Source: Verrucomicrobiota bacterium
Lineage (GTDB): Bacteria; Verrucomicrobiota; Verrucomicrobiia; CAIQCK01
Direction: 5' to 3'
DNA: 64,000 nucleotides
NCBI GenBank assembly: GCA_016222825.1
Contig: JACRQF010000016.1
Coordinates: 1-64,000 of the forward strand
This document shows positions 29,185 through 37,590 of the stretch, piece after piece. A program made the position numbers and the translations under genes. Below the pieces are notes generated by a model. That model was not told the origin of the DNA and did not search any database. It was given only the letters and a program-made list of their open reading frames with translations. The number at the start of each line of letters is the position of its first letter. Position 1 is the stretch's first letter.

Positions 29185-29223
29185 AGAGTTTTTCGTGGCG
29201 CACGGGCGGCGAGCGGTGGCATG
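29185..29223 (+). repeat. Dispersed upstream repeat, copy C
   Basis: GAGAGTTTTTCGTGGCGCACGG and the following 17 nt match the copies at 36466-36520 and 37591-37645 in the TTTTTC-GTGGCGC-GGCGG-CGGTGGCA block. Here it lies just before the start region of the 29234 gene. Confidence 0.5.
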
Positions 29224-29233
29224 TTCCGCAGGC

Positions 29234-31195
29234 GTGAGAACGTTCAACATCCACATCCTCACCGCCCTGCTGCTCGCGCCGCTGGCCGCGACCGCAACCA
29301 CGGCGGACAAGGCTGGCATCGTCACTTCACACTCTCAAGGGCTGCACGGTTACATCGGTTTCGGCATTGAGAAACTGCCGCCCCAAGGCGGCTACAATGC
29401 CGGGATGGGTTTTTATGCGGCAGTCTGGCCGTTGGTGGATCAGCCTTTGGCCAATTTTCAAATCGGTCTCCCCGCGACTTGGATTCTGCCGGACAATTCG
29501 GACAACAAAGACCAGCCGCTGGCACCCGAAGGCACGCGGGCCCGGAAGTGGAAAGAGCGAGGTCCCACTTGGGGCAGCGTTTTCCAGACGATTGAAGGAG
29601 GCTTGGGCTACTGGGCCGGCAACCATTTCCGCTACGGCCCGCCGAAGTTCAGCATGAACGGCACGCCGCAATGCTACGACTACGAGGTCAGCTCGCCCGG
29701 TTGGGGTTTCTTCCACAGCAACGAAGCGCTGCCGGACAATCGCCTCGGCATCGCGCAACTCAGCAATCGCCTGCTGATCCCGCCCGATGCGCTGCCGTTC
29801 CAAGGCAACCCCAACGGCGAGTTCCTCGGCTACACTTGGATGGCGCTGCCGTTCACCGATCCCACCGCCGGCGATCCGCCGACGGGCGACCAGAGCTGGA
29901 CCTGCTTTCTGAGCGCGGCAAACTTCAAAGGCCCGATCGCTTACTACATCCCGGAGACGTGGAGCAAGATCGGCAAGCTGTTCAACTACCCGTTCATCTA
30001 CGGACGCGGCCTCGACGCGCGCCCCGGAAGCATGGGTGGAGGTGCGATGGAGATTGGCCTCGTCCCGCGCTTCGACGCCTCGGATGCGCAGGGAACCGTC
30101 TATTCCAAACTGCCGAAGCTGCAGTGGCCGGTGGATGCCGAAGGCCGTGCCTTCTTGGTGCAGGACGTCACCTACTACTCGAAAAAGGCTCTCTATGACG
30201 TCTTCAAGGCTTGGCGCAACGGAGGCCCGGCCTGTTCGGGGCGATTCGACAAGAAGGGCGCTTTCAAACCCAAGCTCAACACCCATACGACGCGCTTCGA
30301 TCAAGCCGGCAAGAAGATGATTGGCGTGGAGCGCGCCTTCGACACCCGTATCTTCGATGGCAACGTGTGGGGGTTGCAGTGGACCGGCAGCGATCTCAGC
30401 GGGAAGGGGTTGTTCCCGCAGTATTACAAACACGCCGGCGAGGAACGCGTCGCGATCCCATCGACGGCGGTGCCTGCGGAAACCAAGCTGCTCACGCAGG
30501 AGTTCAAGCTGGCCAAGATGGGAGTGCCTTACACCTCACCCACCGTTGGCGCGTGGGCTAAACCCGGCCCCAAACTCGGCCCCTTTACCACCAAACTCGT
30601 GGATGGTTCTGTCGTGACCTACGCGTGGTATCGCTTTGTAGATCAACCGTCATTCCAGCAATGCAACTGGAGCGCGGAGAAGAAAGAGAAGTTGCAGGCG
30701 TTCGTGGTGAAGCTTCACGCGAACTGGCCGATTGACCGCGACTACATGGCGCTGCCGACTCGCGGCAAACTGGTGGCCCTCGATCCCGCGTTGTTGGTGA
30801 CACCACCCAGGGGATTAGAGGCCGGCTATGTTCCGATTGTGACGCACCAAGAAGTAAGAGCGCCTGACCTCAGCAGGATCGTCACGCCAGAGATGTTGTC
30901 TGGCCGTTATCAGCATGATCCGAAGAAGAACAACTGGCACGAGGGAGAACTCAAACAGGAAGGCGACAAGCAATCACCACGCTATCGTTGGACCAATCAG
31001 GCCGGAGTCAGTTGGGCGCTCAGCTCTGACCTCGCTCACGCGAGGCTGCTGTGTGCGAAGGGAAGCCCTTATTTCAACAAGGAAACCGGCAGCAGCTTCA
31101 TCATCGAAATGCAGCCGACCTTTGGAGCGGCGAAACCCGCGATTGCTGGATTCCACTTCAACGGCGGTTTCTACAAGCGAATTGGCGACCGATGA
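29234..31195 (+). CDS. Secreted protein of unknown function
   Basis: About 653 aa from the GTG at 29234. An upstream in-frame GTG at 29195 lies inside a dispersed repeat and is less likely. The leader FNIHILTALLLAPLAATATTA resembles a signal peptide very similar to those of the 37644 and 54643 genes. The mature part is rich in aromatic residues and GYNAGMGFYAAVWPLVD-like strands, and ends in a beta-rich domain GAAKPAIAGFHFNGGFYKR. I do not recognise the family. Similar exported proteins next to hydrolase loci suggest a polysaccharide-related role, but I assign no function. Its stop precedes the decayed interval, so it may be the last gene of the 9-31 kb cluster. Confidence 0.55.
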   Translation: MRTFNIHILTALLLAPLAATATTADKAGIVTSHSQGLHGYIGFGIEKLPPQGGYNAGMGFYAAVWPLVDQPLANFQIGLPATWILPDNSDNKDQPLAPEGTRARKWKERGPTWGSVFQTIEGGLGYWAGNHFRYGPPKFSMNGTPQCYDYEVSSPGWGFFHSNEALPDNRLGIAQLSNRLLIPPDALPFQGNPNGEFLGYTWMALPFTDPTAGDPPTGDQSWTCFLSAANFKGPIAYYIPETWSKIGKLFNYPFIYGRGLDARPGSMGGGAMEIGLVPRFDASDAQGTVYSKLPKLQWPVDAEGRAFLVQDVTYYSKKALYDVFKAWRNGGPACSGRFDKKGAFKPKLNTHTTRFDQAGKKMIGVERAFDTRIFDGNVWGLQWTGSDLSGKGLFPQYYKHAGEERVAIPSTAVPAETKLLTQEFKLAKMGVPYTSPTVGAWAKPGPKLGPFTTKLVDGSVVTYAWYRFVDQPSFQQCNWSAEKKEKLQAFVVKLHANWPIDRDYMALPTRGKLVALDPALLVTPPRGLEAGYVPIVTHQEVRAPDLSRIVTPEMLSGRYQHDPKKNNWHEGELKQEGDKQSPRYRWTNQAGVSWALSSDLAHARLLCAKGSPYFNKETGSSFIIEMQPTFGAAKPAIAGFHFNGGFYKRIGDR

Positions 31196-31244
31196 CTGGG
31201 GAATTTGGTCATCGGGGTCACATCCCCACAAACAACATTTGGAT

Positions 31245-31353
31245 AATCGGTTGAACATGATGGCGCGCGACGGCCATCTCTCCACCGGTTTCATCGGCAC
31301 CAAGGACCTGATGCTGGCGCTGGCGAAGATCGGCCGCAACGCTGTCGCCTATC
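31245..31353 (+). pseudogene. Alpha-L-rhamnosidase (GH78-like) remnant
   Basis: The frame reads NRLNMMARDGHLSTGFIGTK then DLMLALAKIGRNAVAYLL, about 36 residues. This matches the conserved stretch near the C-terminal end of the catalytic barrel of family GH78 alpha-L-rhamnosidases (xxHLSTGFxGTxxLLxxLxxxGxxxxAYxLL). Nothing of the rest of a roughly 700-900-aa enzyme is present on either side. It is therefore a fragment left by deletion. Confidence rests on one short motif. Confidence 0.55.
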
Positions 31354-31504
31354 TCCTCAGCGCGGCAATCAACTCGTTCAGCTTCGTGATGATCGCAGCT
31401 TGGTCGGCGGTCTCGTCGAGGGGTTGAACGGCGTTGCTGTAGGCGCTGGTGCCGGCGATGGCGTCGGTGAGTTTCTTTGGAAGCTGGCACACGGGAAATG
31501 TCAT
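31349..31504 (-). CDS. Small hypothetical ORF, possibly phage-tail-like remnant
   Basis: A 51-aa frame runs from ATG 31504 to TAG. It begins MTFPVCQLPKKLTDAIAG and ends in a predicted amphipathic helix TKLNELIAALRR. The style resembles the small end modules of the minus-strand pair at 39.6-40.9 kb (helix SEVQAIVAWVETL). No ribosome site is visible, and its 3 prime end abuts the rhamnosidase remnant. It may be a remnant rather than a functional gene. Confidence 0.3.
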   Translation of the reverse strand: MTFPVCQLPKKLTDAIAGTSAYSNAVQPLDETADQAAIITKLNELIAALRR

Positions 31505-31618
31505 GGATCAAGGCTGAGAACCATAAACCCCATCCCTTTTGTTTCCATCAAAAGTGAGGTTTTCCTAGGAAACTGAAAGATTTTGCCCACCTCGAAGCAT
31601 CGGAGCTGGACTTTGGAA

Positions 31619-31722
31619 ACCGTCGCGACCGCATCGAATAGCCCGGCCTGTGCTTATGATGCCGTCGCGACCGCATCGAATAGCCCGGCCTGTGCTTATG
31701 ATGCCGTCGCGACCGCATCCCA
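31619..31722. repeat. 42-bp tandem repeat, about 2.4 copies
   Basis: The block CGTCGCGACCGCATCGAATA begins at 31621 and again at 31663, and a diverging third copy begins at 31705. The period is exactly 42 bp. It lies in the decayed interval and leaves open frames on both strands because 42 is a multiple of three. I see no protein-coding reason for it. Confidence 0.85.
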
Positions 31723-31999
31723 GCATCTGGCCTGGACTTTGCAAACGGGCGCAAGCGCCGTCTGGGTGAATAGCGGTGCCAGCGACCTGTCCCCACCGCA
31801 TCCAAAGGCCCAAACCGGGGAAATGTTCTCCGGTCGTCCCCCTCCATGACGCGGTGGGCCGGGATTATCGAAGCTTGGCAAAGTTCAGGTAGATGATGCC
31901 GGGCTTGATGAGTTCGGCCAACGTGAAACCGTCAAGACCCGTGGCGGTGGTGCTGAAGGTGGCCCAGGGCATTTCGGCATCGCAGAGGATGCCGAAGGG

Positions 32000-32040
32000 A
32001 TTTTCTTGTGGCGAGGAGGCTCCGGTCGGTGGCACTCTGT
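32000..32040 (+). repeat. Dispersed upstream repeat, copy E (diverged)
   Basis: GATTTTCTTGTGGCGAGGAG followed by CTCCGGTCGGTGGCACTC keeps the TTTTCTTGTGGCG and CGGTGGCA blocks of copies A and B. It lies about 65 nt before the ATG at 32105. Confidence 0.5.
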
Positions 32041-32104
32041 CAGAAGCCATCAGGAGATTGCACAGGCGATGTTCAGATACGCACGCACGAAAAGGAGAAA
32101 CGTC

Positions 32105-33181
32105 ATGAGTCATCATCGAATCGTTCTGGTTTCGGTTATCGTGGTCATGTTGGCGGCTGCGGGCGGTTTCGCGGCCGATGCGGACAGCGCCAAGCTGCCG
32201 AAGGTGACGGTGACGAATCTGCGGCGGGTGTTTCACAACGGCGAGCACAACGCCTTCACGGACCTCGTGCGGTTCAAGGGCAGGTTCTATCTGACGTTCC
32301 GCAGTTGCCCGGACGGCCACATGGTTCATCCGACTTCCTCGATCATCATCCTCGCCAGCGACGACACGAAGGAGTGGAAGCAGGTGCATCGCTTCAATGT
32401 CCCGCTGCGCGACACGCGCGATTCGCATTTTCTCATCTTCAAGGACAAGCTCTACGTCTATACCGGCACTTGGTATAGCGGCCCGACGACGCTCGCGCGG
32501 GAGGATTACGACCTCAACAAACACCTCGGCTACGCCGCGTGGACCGACGACGGCACGAAGTGGCACAGCCCGATCATGCTCGAAGGCACCTTCGGCCATT
32601 ACATCTGGCGGGCGGCGGCGTTCGGGGACAAGGCGTATCTCTGCGGCCGGCGAAACATCGGCTTCAACATCACCGCGCGCGGCGAAGGCAAGAAGGTCGA
32701 GTCGCTGATGCTGGAGAGTGACGACGGTCTCATCTGGCGCAAGCGCGCCGTGTTTCAGGAAATCGCCGGCGACGAGACGGCGTTCCTGTTCGAACCGGAC
32801 GGCAGCGTGCTCGCCGTGGGTCGGCGCGGGAGCGCCAACGCGCAACTGTTGCGCTCCAAGCCGCCCTACACGAACTGGAACCGCAAAGACCTCGACCGCT
32901 ACATCGGCGGGCCGTTGATAACGAAATGGGGCGACCGCTATGTTATTGGCGGACGCAAGCAGGTGAAGGGCGTCGGCCCGAAGACATCGCTTTGTTGGCT
33001 GGTGGGCGACCAGTTGCACGAATTCGCCGAGTTCCCCAGCGGCGGCGACAATTCCTATCCCGGCTTCCTCGAACTCGCCCCCGGCCGCGCGCTGGTTTCC
33101 TACTACTCCAGTCACGAGAAGGACGCGGCGGGCAAGACGATCACGGCGATCTACATGGCGGAGTTGGTGATTGAGAAATGA
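32105..33181 (+). CDS. Secreted sialidase-like beta-propeller protein
   Basis: This is 358 aa from ATG 32105, preceded by a strong AAAAGGAG. After the signal peptide (MSHHRIVLVS...GGFAADA), a beta-propeller is suggested by repeated blades such as VRFKGRFYLTFRSCPDGH, LEGTFGHYIWRAAAFGD and SDDGLIWRKR. The SDDG-x-W block is Asp-box-like. It belongs to the sialidase/BNR or five-bladed propeller group of secreted glycoside-acting proteins. A Glu/Tyr/Arg catalytic set is not visible with certainty, so it may be an inactive or differently acting propeller. It is followed 21 nt later by the Tat-type DUF1284-like gene. Confidence 0.7.
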   Translation: MSHHRIVLVSVIVVMLAAAGGFAADADSAKLPKVTVTNLRRVFHNGEHNAFTDLVRFKGRFYLTFRSCPDGHMVHPTSSIIILASDDTKEWKQVHRFNVPLRDTRDSHFLIFKDKLYVYTGTWYSGPTTLAREDYDLNKHLGYAAWTDDGTKWHSPIMLEGTFGHYIWRAAAFGDKAYLCGRRNIGFNITARGEGKKVESLMLESDDGLIWRKRAVFQEIAGDETAFLFEPDGSVLAVGRRGSANAQLLRSKPPYTNWNRKDLDRYIGGPLITKWGDRYVIGGRKQVKGVGPKTSLCWLVGDQLHEFAEFPSGGDNSYPGFLELAPGRALVSYYSSHEKDAAGKTITAIYMAELVIEK

Positions 33182-33202
33182 GTCGTTGAAAGGAAACCTC
33201 TG

Positions 33203-34279
33203 ATGAAAGACCTCTCTCGACGCACTGTGTTGAAGTTGGGAACCGTCGGATTGGCCGGTTCGGCATTGCCCGCACTCTCGTCGGGAAGCGAGAACACCAG
33301 CAAGGCGTGCGACGGCTTGTGCAACGCCGCTCTCACCCTCCGCGCGCATCAACTGCTCAGCGTCGTTTGCGTCCTCGGCGGCGCGAATTGCCCATTGATC
33401 GAGTCGGGCAAGGCGAAGGAGATATTGCAGCGACTCGGCAGCGACCCGACGACCGCAATTCGCCTGATGTCGAACGCGGACGAAATTCCCCATTACACCA
33501 AGCTCGGGCCATCGGCCAAGGTGTCGCAGGACGCTCAGGAGGTGCTGAATCGCAAGCGCGACCTCGACGTGCTCCAGCGGCTTGGCCTCGCTCCGGGCGA
33601 CACGCGCCGCGCACGTTACCTTTACGAACTGTTGTTCAAGAGAATCGAGACGCTGAAAGGCATCTGCGCCCACGACACACAGGGATGGGAAGGTTGTCCG
33701 CTGGCGAAAAGCGGCGCGTATGAACGCGTGCGGGCGAAGGGCTGGAAGACGGTCGTTTATCTGCGGACGAACCAGGAGCGCGAGCAGTATCGCCGCCGCA
33801 GCGTCCAGAGCGCCGACAAAGACGAGCGGCTTTTCGTCCGGCCGCACCATCTGATGTGCCTGTCGTGCTGGTATGCCGGCGGCAAGAACAGGTCGCCCCG
33901 GTCAAACGACACGTTGTTCGAGATCTGGCAGCGCATCCGCCGCGAGCCTGACGTGTCCATCACGCTGGTCGAGGGCACCTGCATGGCGTGCGATTGCTGC
34001 GACGGCTTTCATCCGGCCAACGGCCGCTGCGTCCATTCGTGCGGGCTGATCCGCGACTACAAGAAAGACCTCGATGTGTTCCAGAAGCTCGGCCTGATGC
34101 CCGGCGCGACGATGAAGGCGCGCGAGTTGTTCGCCCTGCTTTTCCAACGCATCCCATCCACGCGCGACATCTGCGCCTATGGCGACGGCATCGAGCGCTC
34201 CGAGGAATGGAAGATTTGCAGCGGCCCCGACGGCAACCCCGGCTATGCTGCGACGCGACAGACCGGAATCTTCAACTGA
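33203..34279 (+). CDS. Tat-exported Cys-rich protein with duplicated DUF1284-like domain
   Basis: This 358-aa protein opens with a Tat-type leader (MKDLSRRTVLKLGTVGLAG, with twin Arg). The rest contains two related domains. Domain 1 (about 43-165) includes LTLRAHQLLSVVCVLGG, LDVLQRLGLAPGDTRRARYLYELL and IETLKGICAHDTQGWEGCPLA. Domain 2 (about 215-340) includes LFVRPHHLMCLSCWYAGG, CMACDCCDGFHPANGRC, LDVFQKLGLMPGATMKARELFALL and STRDICAYGD. The RPHHLMCLSCWY and Cys clusters match the DUF1284 pattern, a family of unknown function thought to bind a metal or Fe-S cofactor. Domain 1 has lost most of the Cys in its central part. The duplication and the export signal together are unusual (see findings). 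Confidence 0.62.
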   Translation: MKDLSRRTVLKLGTVGLAGSALPALSSGSENTSKACDGLCNAALTLRAHQLLSVVCVLGGANCPLIESGKAKEILQRLGSDPTTAIRLMSNADEIPHYTKLGPSAKVSQDAQEVLNRKRDLDVLQRLGLAPGDTRRARYLYELLFKRIETLKGICAHDTQGWEGCPLAKSGAYERVRAKGWKTVVYLRTNQEREQYRRRSVQSADKDERLFVRPHHLMCLSCWYAGGKNRSPRSNDTLFEIWQRIRREPDVSITLVEGTCMACDCCDGFHPANGRCVHSCGLIRDYKKDLDVFQKLGLMPGATMKARELFALLFQRIPSTRDICAYGDGIERSEEWKICSGPDGNPGYAATRQTGIFN

Positions 34280-34280
34280 C

Positions 34281-35723
34281 ATGACCATGAAACCTTCCCT
34301 CATCGTTGTTCTCACTGTTCTCCTCGCCCTAACCTCCATCTCCGCCGCCCCTGCCCCAAAGCCGCCGCCGTTCCGTGCGGGCGCCGCGGCCGTGGACGTC
34401 ACACCAAAACAGTTTCCGCTCAACATGCCTGGCGGGTTCAGCGCGAACATGGCCGAGAGTGCTCACGATCCGCTGCATGCCCGTGCGCTGGTGCTCGACG
34501 ACGGCGCGACCACGCTCGCGATGGTGCTCGTGGACAGCCTCGCCGTGGCTGTTGAAACCGCCAACGATGCCAGGGCCATCGCGTCGAAGCGTTGCGGCAT
34601 CAAGCCGGAGAAAATCCTCGTTGCCGGGACGCACGCCCACAGCGCGCCGTCGTCCAACTCCACCAACGGCCCGCCACCAGCCGTTGCTTACCGCAAGCTG
34701 CTGGTCGAGGGCATCGCCGAGTCCATCGTCCGCGCACACGCTGCGCTGCGGCCCGCTCAAGTCGGCATGGCCGCGCATCCGCTGCCGGATGAAGTCTTCA
34801 ATCGCCGCTGGTTCCTCAAGCCGGGCAAGATGCCCCTAAATCCCTTCGGCAAGCTGGATCAGGCGAAGATGAATCCCGGCACCGGCCCCGATGTGCTCGA
34901 CCGACCCGCCGGCCCGACCGACCCCGACATCACGATCCTCTCTGTGCAGGACGCAAGGCGCAGACCGCTGGCGCTGTGGGCCAACTATTCCCTCCACTAC
35001 GTTGGCCATCTGCCGAGAGCGCAGGTGTCGGCGGATTACTTCGGCGAGTTTGCGCGGCTCATGCCGTCGCGAGTGCATGGCGACACGAACTTCGTCGCGA
35101 TGATGTCCAACGGCGCTTCCGGCGACATCAACAACATCCCCTTCACCGTCACGCGCCCGCCGCGCGAGCCGTTCGAGCAAGTCCGCATCGTCGCTCAAAA
35201 GGCCGCCGACACCGCCTGGCACGCGCTGCGGAAAATCGAGAAGCACAATCCCAGCGTGCGTCTCGGCATGTTGCAGCGCGAGGTCACGTTGAAGTATCGC
35301 CGTCCTTCCGCCGAGCAGATCGCCGACGCCAAGAAGGTGCTCGCCACCAAGAAAGCCGACCGCGAGAAGCTGCCGCGCCTGGCCGAGAACTATGCCCGCA
35401 GCACCATCGCATCCGCCGAGCGCAAAGACGAGACAACCAAGGTCATCGTCCAAGCCATCCGCATCGGCGACTTCGCCGTCTGCTGTCTGCCGTTCGAGGT
35501 CTTCTGCGAGATCGGCCTCGACCTGAAGAAGCGCAGCCCGTTCCCGCAAACGATGGTCATCAGCATCGCTAATGGCCGCCACGGCTACCTCCCGACACCC
35601 GAACAGCACAAACTCGGCGGTTACGAGACATGGATCGGCACATGCAGCGTCCAGGAAGACGCCTCCGTTATCCTCACCAACAACCTGCTTGAGATGCTCG
35701 GCGAGTTGCGGAAGAAAAACTGA
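34281..35723 (+). CDS. Secreted ceramidase-like protein (paralog 4)
   Basis: 480 aa from ATG 34281 (a second ATG follows two codons later). It has a signal peptide (MTMKPSLIVVLTVLLALTSIS) and a neutral ceramidase-like fold: RAGAAAVDVTPKQFPLNMPGG, HxH in AGTHAHSAPS, the Ser/Asp loop SNGASGDINN, and a late strand RIGDFAVCCLPFEVFCEIGLDL. It lies closer to classic ceramidases than the 21622/23216 pair, since it keeps the NGASGD core. Substrate unknown. It starts 2 nt after the DUF1284-like stop and ends 81 nt before the next membrane protein. Confidence 0.8.
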   Translation: MTMKPSLIVVLTVLLALTSISAAPAPKPPPFRAGAAAVDVTPKQFPLNMPGGFSANMAESAHDPLHARALVLDDGATTLAMVLVDSLAVAVETANDARAIASKRCGIKPEKILVAGTHAHSAPSSNSTNGPPPAVAYRKLLVEGIAESIVRAHAALRPAQVGMAAHPLPDEVFNRRWFLKPGKMPLNPFGKLDQAKMNPGTGPDVLDRPAGPTDPDITILSVQDARRRPLALWANYSLHYVGHLPRAQVSADYFGEFARLMPSRVHGDTNFVAMMSNGASGDINNIPFTVTRPPREPFEQVRIVAQKAADTAWHALRKIEKHNPSVRLGMLQREVTLKYRRPSAEQIADAKKVLATKKADREKLPRLAENYARSTIASAERKDETTKVIVQAIRIGDFAVCCLPFEVFCEIGLDLKKRSPFPQTMVISIANGRHGYLPTPEQHKLGGYETWIGTCSVQEDASVILTNNLLEMLGELRKKN

Positions 35724-35804
35724 GGCTTGCTCGTTATATCCGGCACCAAGGCGCGCCTGATTTGGTGGAAGATGCACTCTACGGAACAAGAAAGGATGCC
35801 TGAT

Positions 35805-36332
35805 ATGAACGCGCGTAATCTCTGGTCCAAGATTCTCACCGTGGTTGGCGGCCTTGCCGTGACCGTCGGCGCTGTTGATGCGCTGGAGGGATCGCTTCTC
35901 ATCCTTCCCGGCGCAGGCTTACTTGCACTCGGCACATGGCTCGCCGGCGTCGAACGCCGCGCGGTCGCCTCCAACACCTGGGCTTTCGTCCTCGTGGCGC
36001 TTGGAGTCGGCGCGTTGTGGGGGCTGAGCGCGCTGGGCGGTTTTGGCGGCACTTCGGGGCGCTCGGCATGGTGGGGGCTGTTGTTGCTGCCTTATCTCAT
36101 TGGCTGGAACCTTGCGGTCTGGGGGCCGGGCGCGCCGCGCTGGCTCACCGTCCTTGGCATCGTTAACGGCCTCCTCTTCCTGGGCCTCGCCGCGATTGTC
36201 TTGAATCCGACTCCCATCAAGAACCTGCCAACCGCCATCATCGTTGCCGTCATCGGCATCGTGGTGATTGCGGGCTGCATCTGGCGGCTGATGCAGCAGA
36301 GGAAAGCAAAAGCGCTGACGCCGGCGACCTGA
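35805..36332 (+). CDS. Small multi-spanning membrane protein
   Basis: 175 aa from ATG 35805 (an upstream in-frame ATG at 35796 adds three residues; the AAAGGA fits 35805 better). About five hydrophobic segments are visible: a pair near the start (about 12-50), then KTWAFVLVALGVGALWGL, a pair near the middle (SAWWGLLLLPYLIGWNLAV and WLTVLGIVNGLLFLGLAAIVL), and a last segment TAIIVAVIGIVVIAGCIW. The sequence fits several small bacterial membrane-protein families, but I cannot place it. The likely role is unknown. Confidence 0.55.
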   Translation: MNARNLWSKILTVVGGLAVTVGAVDALEGSLLILPGAGLLALGTWLAGVERRAVASNTWAFVLVALGVGALWGLSALGGFGGTSGRSAWWGLLLLPYLIGWNLAVWGPGAPRWLTVLGIVNGLLFLGLAAIVLNPTPIKNLPTAIIVAVIGIVVIAGCIWRLMQQRKAKALTPAT

Positions 36333-36349
36333 ACAAAAAGGAGCGAGTC

Positions 36350-36430
36350 ATGATCGGCAGCATCGGGGCCATCGTGAGTCTGGTCTGGTCGTTGAAGCGA
36401 GGAAAAGTGAAGAACTGGAGCACACCCTAA
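36350..36430 (+). CDS. 26-residue small ORF with a strong ribosome site
   Basis: AAAAAGGAG sits 7 nt before ATG 36350, and the frame (MIGSIGAIVSLVWSLKRGKV...) ends with TAA at 36430. It has a hydrophobic N-terminal helix followed by a basic tail, like many small bacterial membrane peptides. It lies 17 nt downstream of the membrane protein at 35805 and could be its partner. It is too short for homology judgement by eye, so the call rests on the ribosome site and the amphipathic layout. Confidence 0.5.
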   Translation: MIGSIGAIVSLVWSLKRGKVKNWSTP

Positions 36431-36465
36431 GCAGCCGTGTCACAGAGTGACGCAGCCACTTATCG

Positions 36466-36520
36466 GCTGCTTTTCTTGTGGCGCGGGGACGGCGGGCAGT
36501 GGCAGGCTGCCGCTTGCCAT
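36466..36520 (+). repeat. Dispersed upstream repeat, copy A
   Basis: GCTGCTTTTCTTGTGGCGCG followed by GGGACGGCGGGCAGTGGCAG runs into GCTGCCGCTTGCCATGA, ending at the ATG of the 36519 gene. Copy B at 37591-37645 is nearly identical. It is placed so that it forms the whole 5 prime untranslated region next to the start codon. Confidence 0.75.
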
Positions 36521-37511
36521 GAGGAAATCTCGCATCTTCTCCTTCATCGCGATGGTGTTGGCGTCGCTAGCCGTGTTCACGACGCTCCATGCTGCCGGGG
36601 GAGATGTCACGGCACCGGAGACATCGGCGGGTTGGAAGAAGTTCGCCGGCAATCCGGTGATGGGTGGACAATACGGCACCTGCTTCGATGTTTCGGTGTT
36701 GCGCGTCGGTGACACCTATCGGATGTGGCTTTCGTGGCGCCCGAAGAAAGCTGTCGCATTGGTGGAGAGCAAAGATGGGATTCACTGGAGCGAGCCGCCG
36801 CAGATTGTGCTCGGACCGCGGGCAGAGACCGGCTGGGAAGATGTCATCAACCGCCCCTCCGTCCTCAAGCGCGAGGATGGTTATCACATGTGGTTTACCG
36901 GCCAGGCGAAGGGGCATTCTTGGATCGGCTACGCGACCAGTCCCGATGGCATTGTGTGGAAGCGGATGAGCGACAAACCCGTTTTGTCCTTCGACCAGCC
37001 ATGGGAGAAGAACATCGCTGTCATGTGTCCGTCGGTCATCTGGGACGAGCGGGCGCGATTGTTCCGCATGTGGTATTCCGGAGGCGAGCAGAACGAGCCG
37101 AACGCCATCGGTTACGCCACCAGCCCCGACGGATTGACTTGGAAGAAACACCGGGACAACCCGGTCTTCGCGGCCGAACCGAAGAACACGTGGGAAAAGC
37201 ACAAGGTGACCGCGTGCCAGGTCGAAAAACGTGGCGACTGGCATGTAATGTTCTACATCGGATTCGAAAACGAGGGCACAGCGAGGATATGCCTCGCTCG
37301 CAGCAGGGATGGCATCACGAACTGGCAACGTCATCCTGCCAATCCAATCATCCAGCCGGGCGCGGGCAAGTGGGACCACAACGCATGCTACAAACCTTAC
37401 GCCATCTTCGACGGCAAGAAATGGCTGCTCTGGTATAACGGCCGCCATGACAGGCTGGAGCAAATCGGTGTCGTCTTTCACGAAGGCAAAGATTTGGGAT
37501 TCGGTCGTTAA
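36519..37511 (+). CDS. Secreted five-bladed beta-propeller, GH130/GH43-like
   Basis: 330 aa from ATG 36519. It has a signal peptide (MRKSRIFSFIAMVLASLAVFTTLHAA). The mature part has repeating propeller blades: FAGNPVMGGQYGTCFDVSVLRVGDTYRMWLSWRPKK, WIGYATSPDGIVWKR, IGYATSPDGLTWKKH and AIFDGKKWLLWYNG. These four-strand units with the SPDG-x-W-K motif are typical of the GH130/GH43-type five-bladed propeller families. The exact sugar acted on is unknown, and the catalytic acids are not proven by inspection. It sits just upstream of the 37644 ceramidase-like gene, and both start at a copy of the same repeat. Confidence 0.68.
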   Translation: MRKSRIFSFIAMVLASLAVFTTLHAAGGDVTAPETSAGWKKFAGNPVMGGQYGTCFDVSVLRVGDTYRMWLSWRPKKAVALVESKDGIHWSEPPQIVLGPRAETGWEDVINRPSVLKREDGYHMWFTGQAKGHSWIGYATSPDGIVWKRMSDKPVLSFDQPWEKNIAVMCPSVIWDERARLFRMWYSGGEQNEPNAIGYATSPDGLTWKKHRDNPVFAAEPKNTWEKHKVTACQVEKRGDWHVMFYIGFENEGTARICLARSRDGITNWQRHPANPIIQPGAGKWDHNACYKPYAIFDGKKWLLWYNGRHDRLEQIGVVFHEGKDLGFGR

Positions 37512-37590
37512 CTGCTGGACGTTCAATAACCATAGACGTGCCATTCTCACGCGCGCCATCTCTCCACTATCGGCATTATCGCGCTGGTTG

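Larger units (their letters stand above)
31196..32104. other. Decayed interval with repeats and remnants
   Basis: Apart from the remnant and repeats listed separately, nothing here looks like an intact gene. Several overlapping open frames on both strands reflect the 42-bp tandem repeat, which has no stop codons. On the minus strand a stretch ending TLAELIKPGIIYLNFAKLR (about 31865-31925) may be another remnant, but I do not recognise it. Confidence 0.5.

Noticed and set aside
31565..31847. Small protein across the 42-bp repeat
   Set aside because: The frame is open on both strands owing to the period. There is no start with a ribosome site and no conservation argument.
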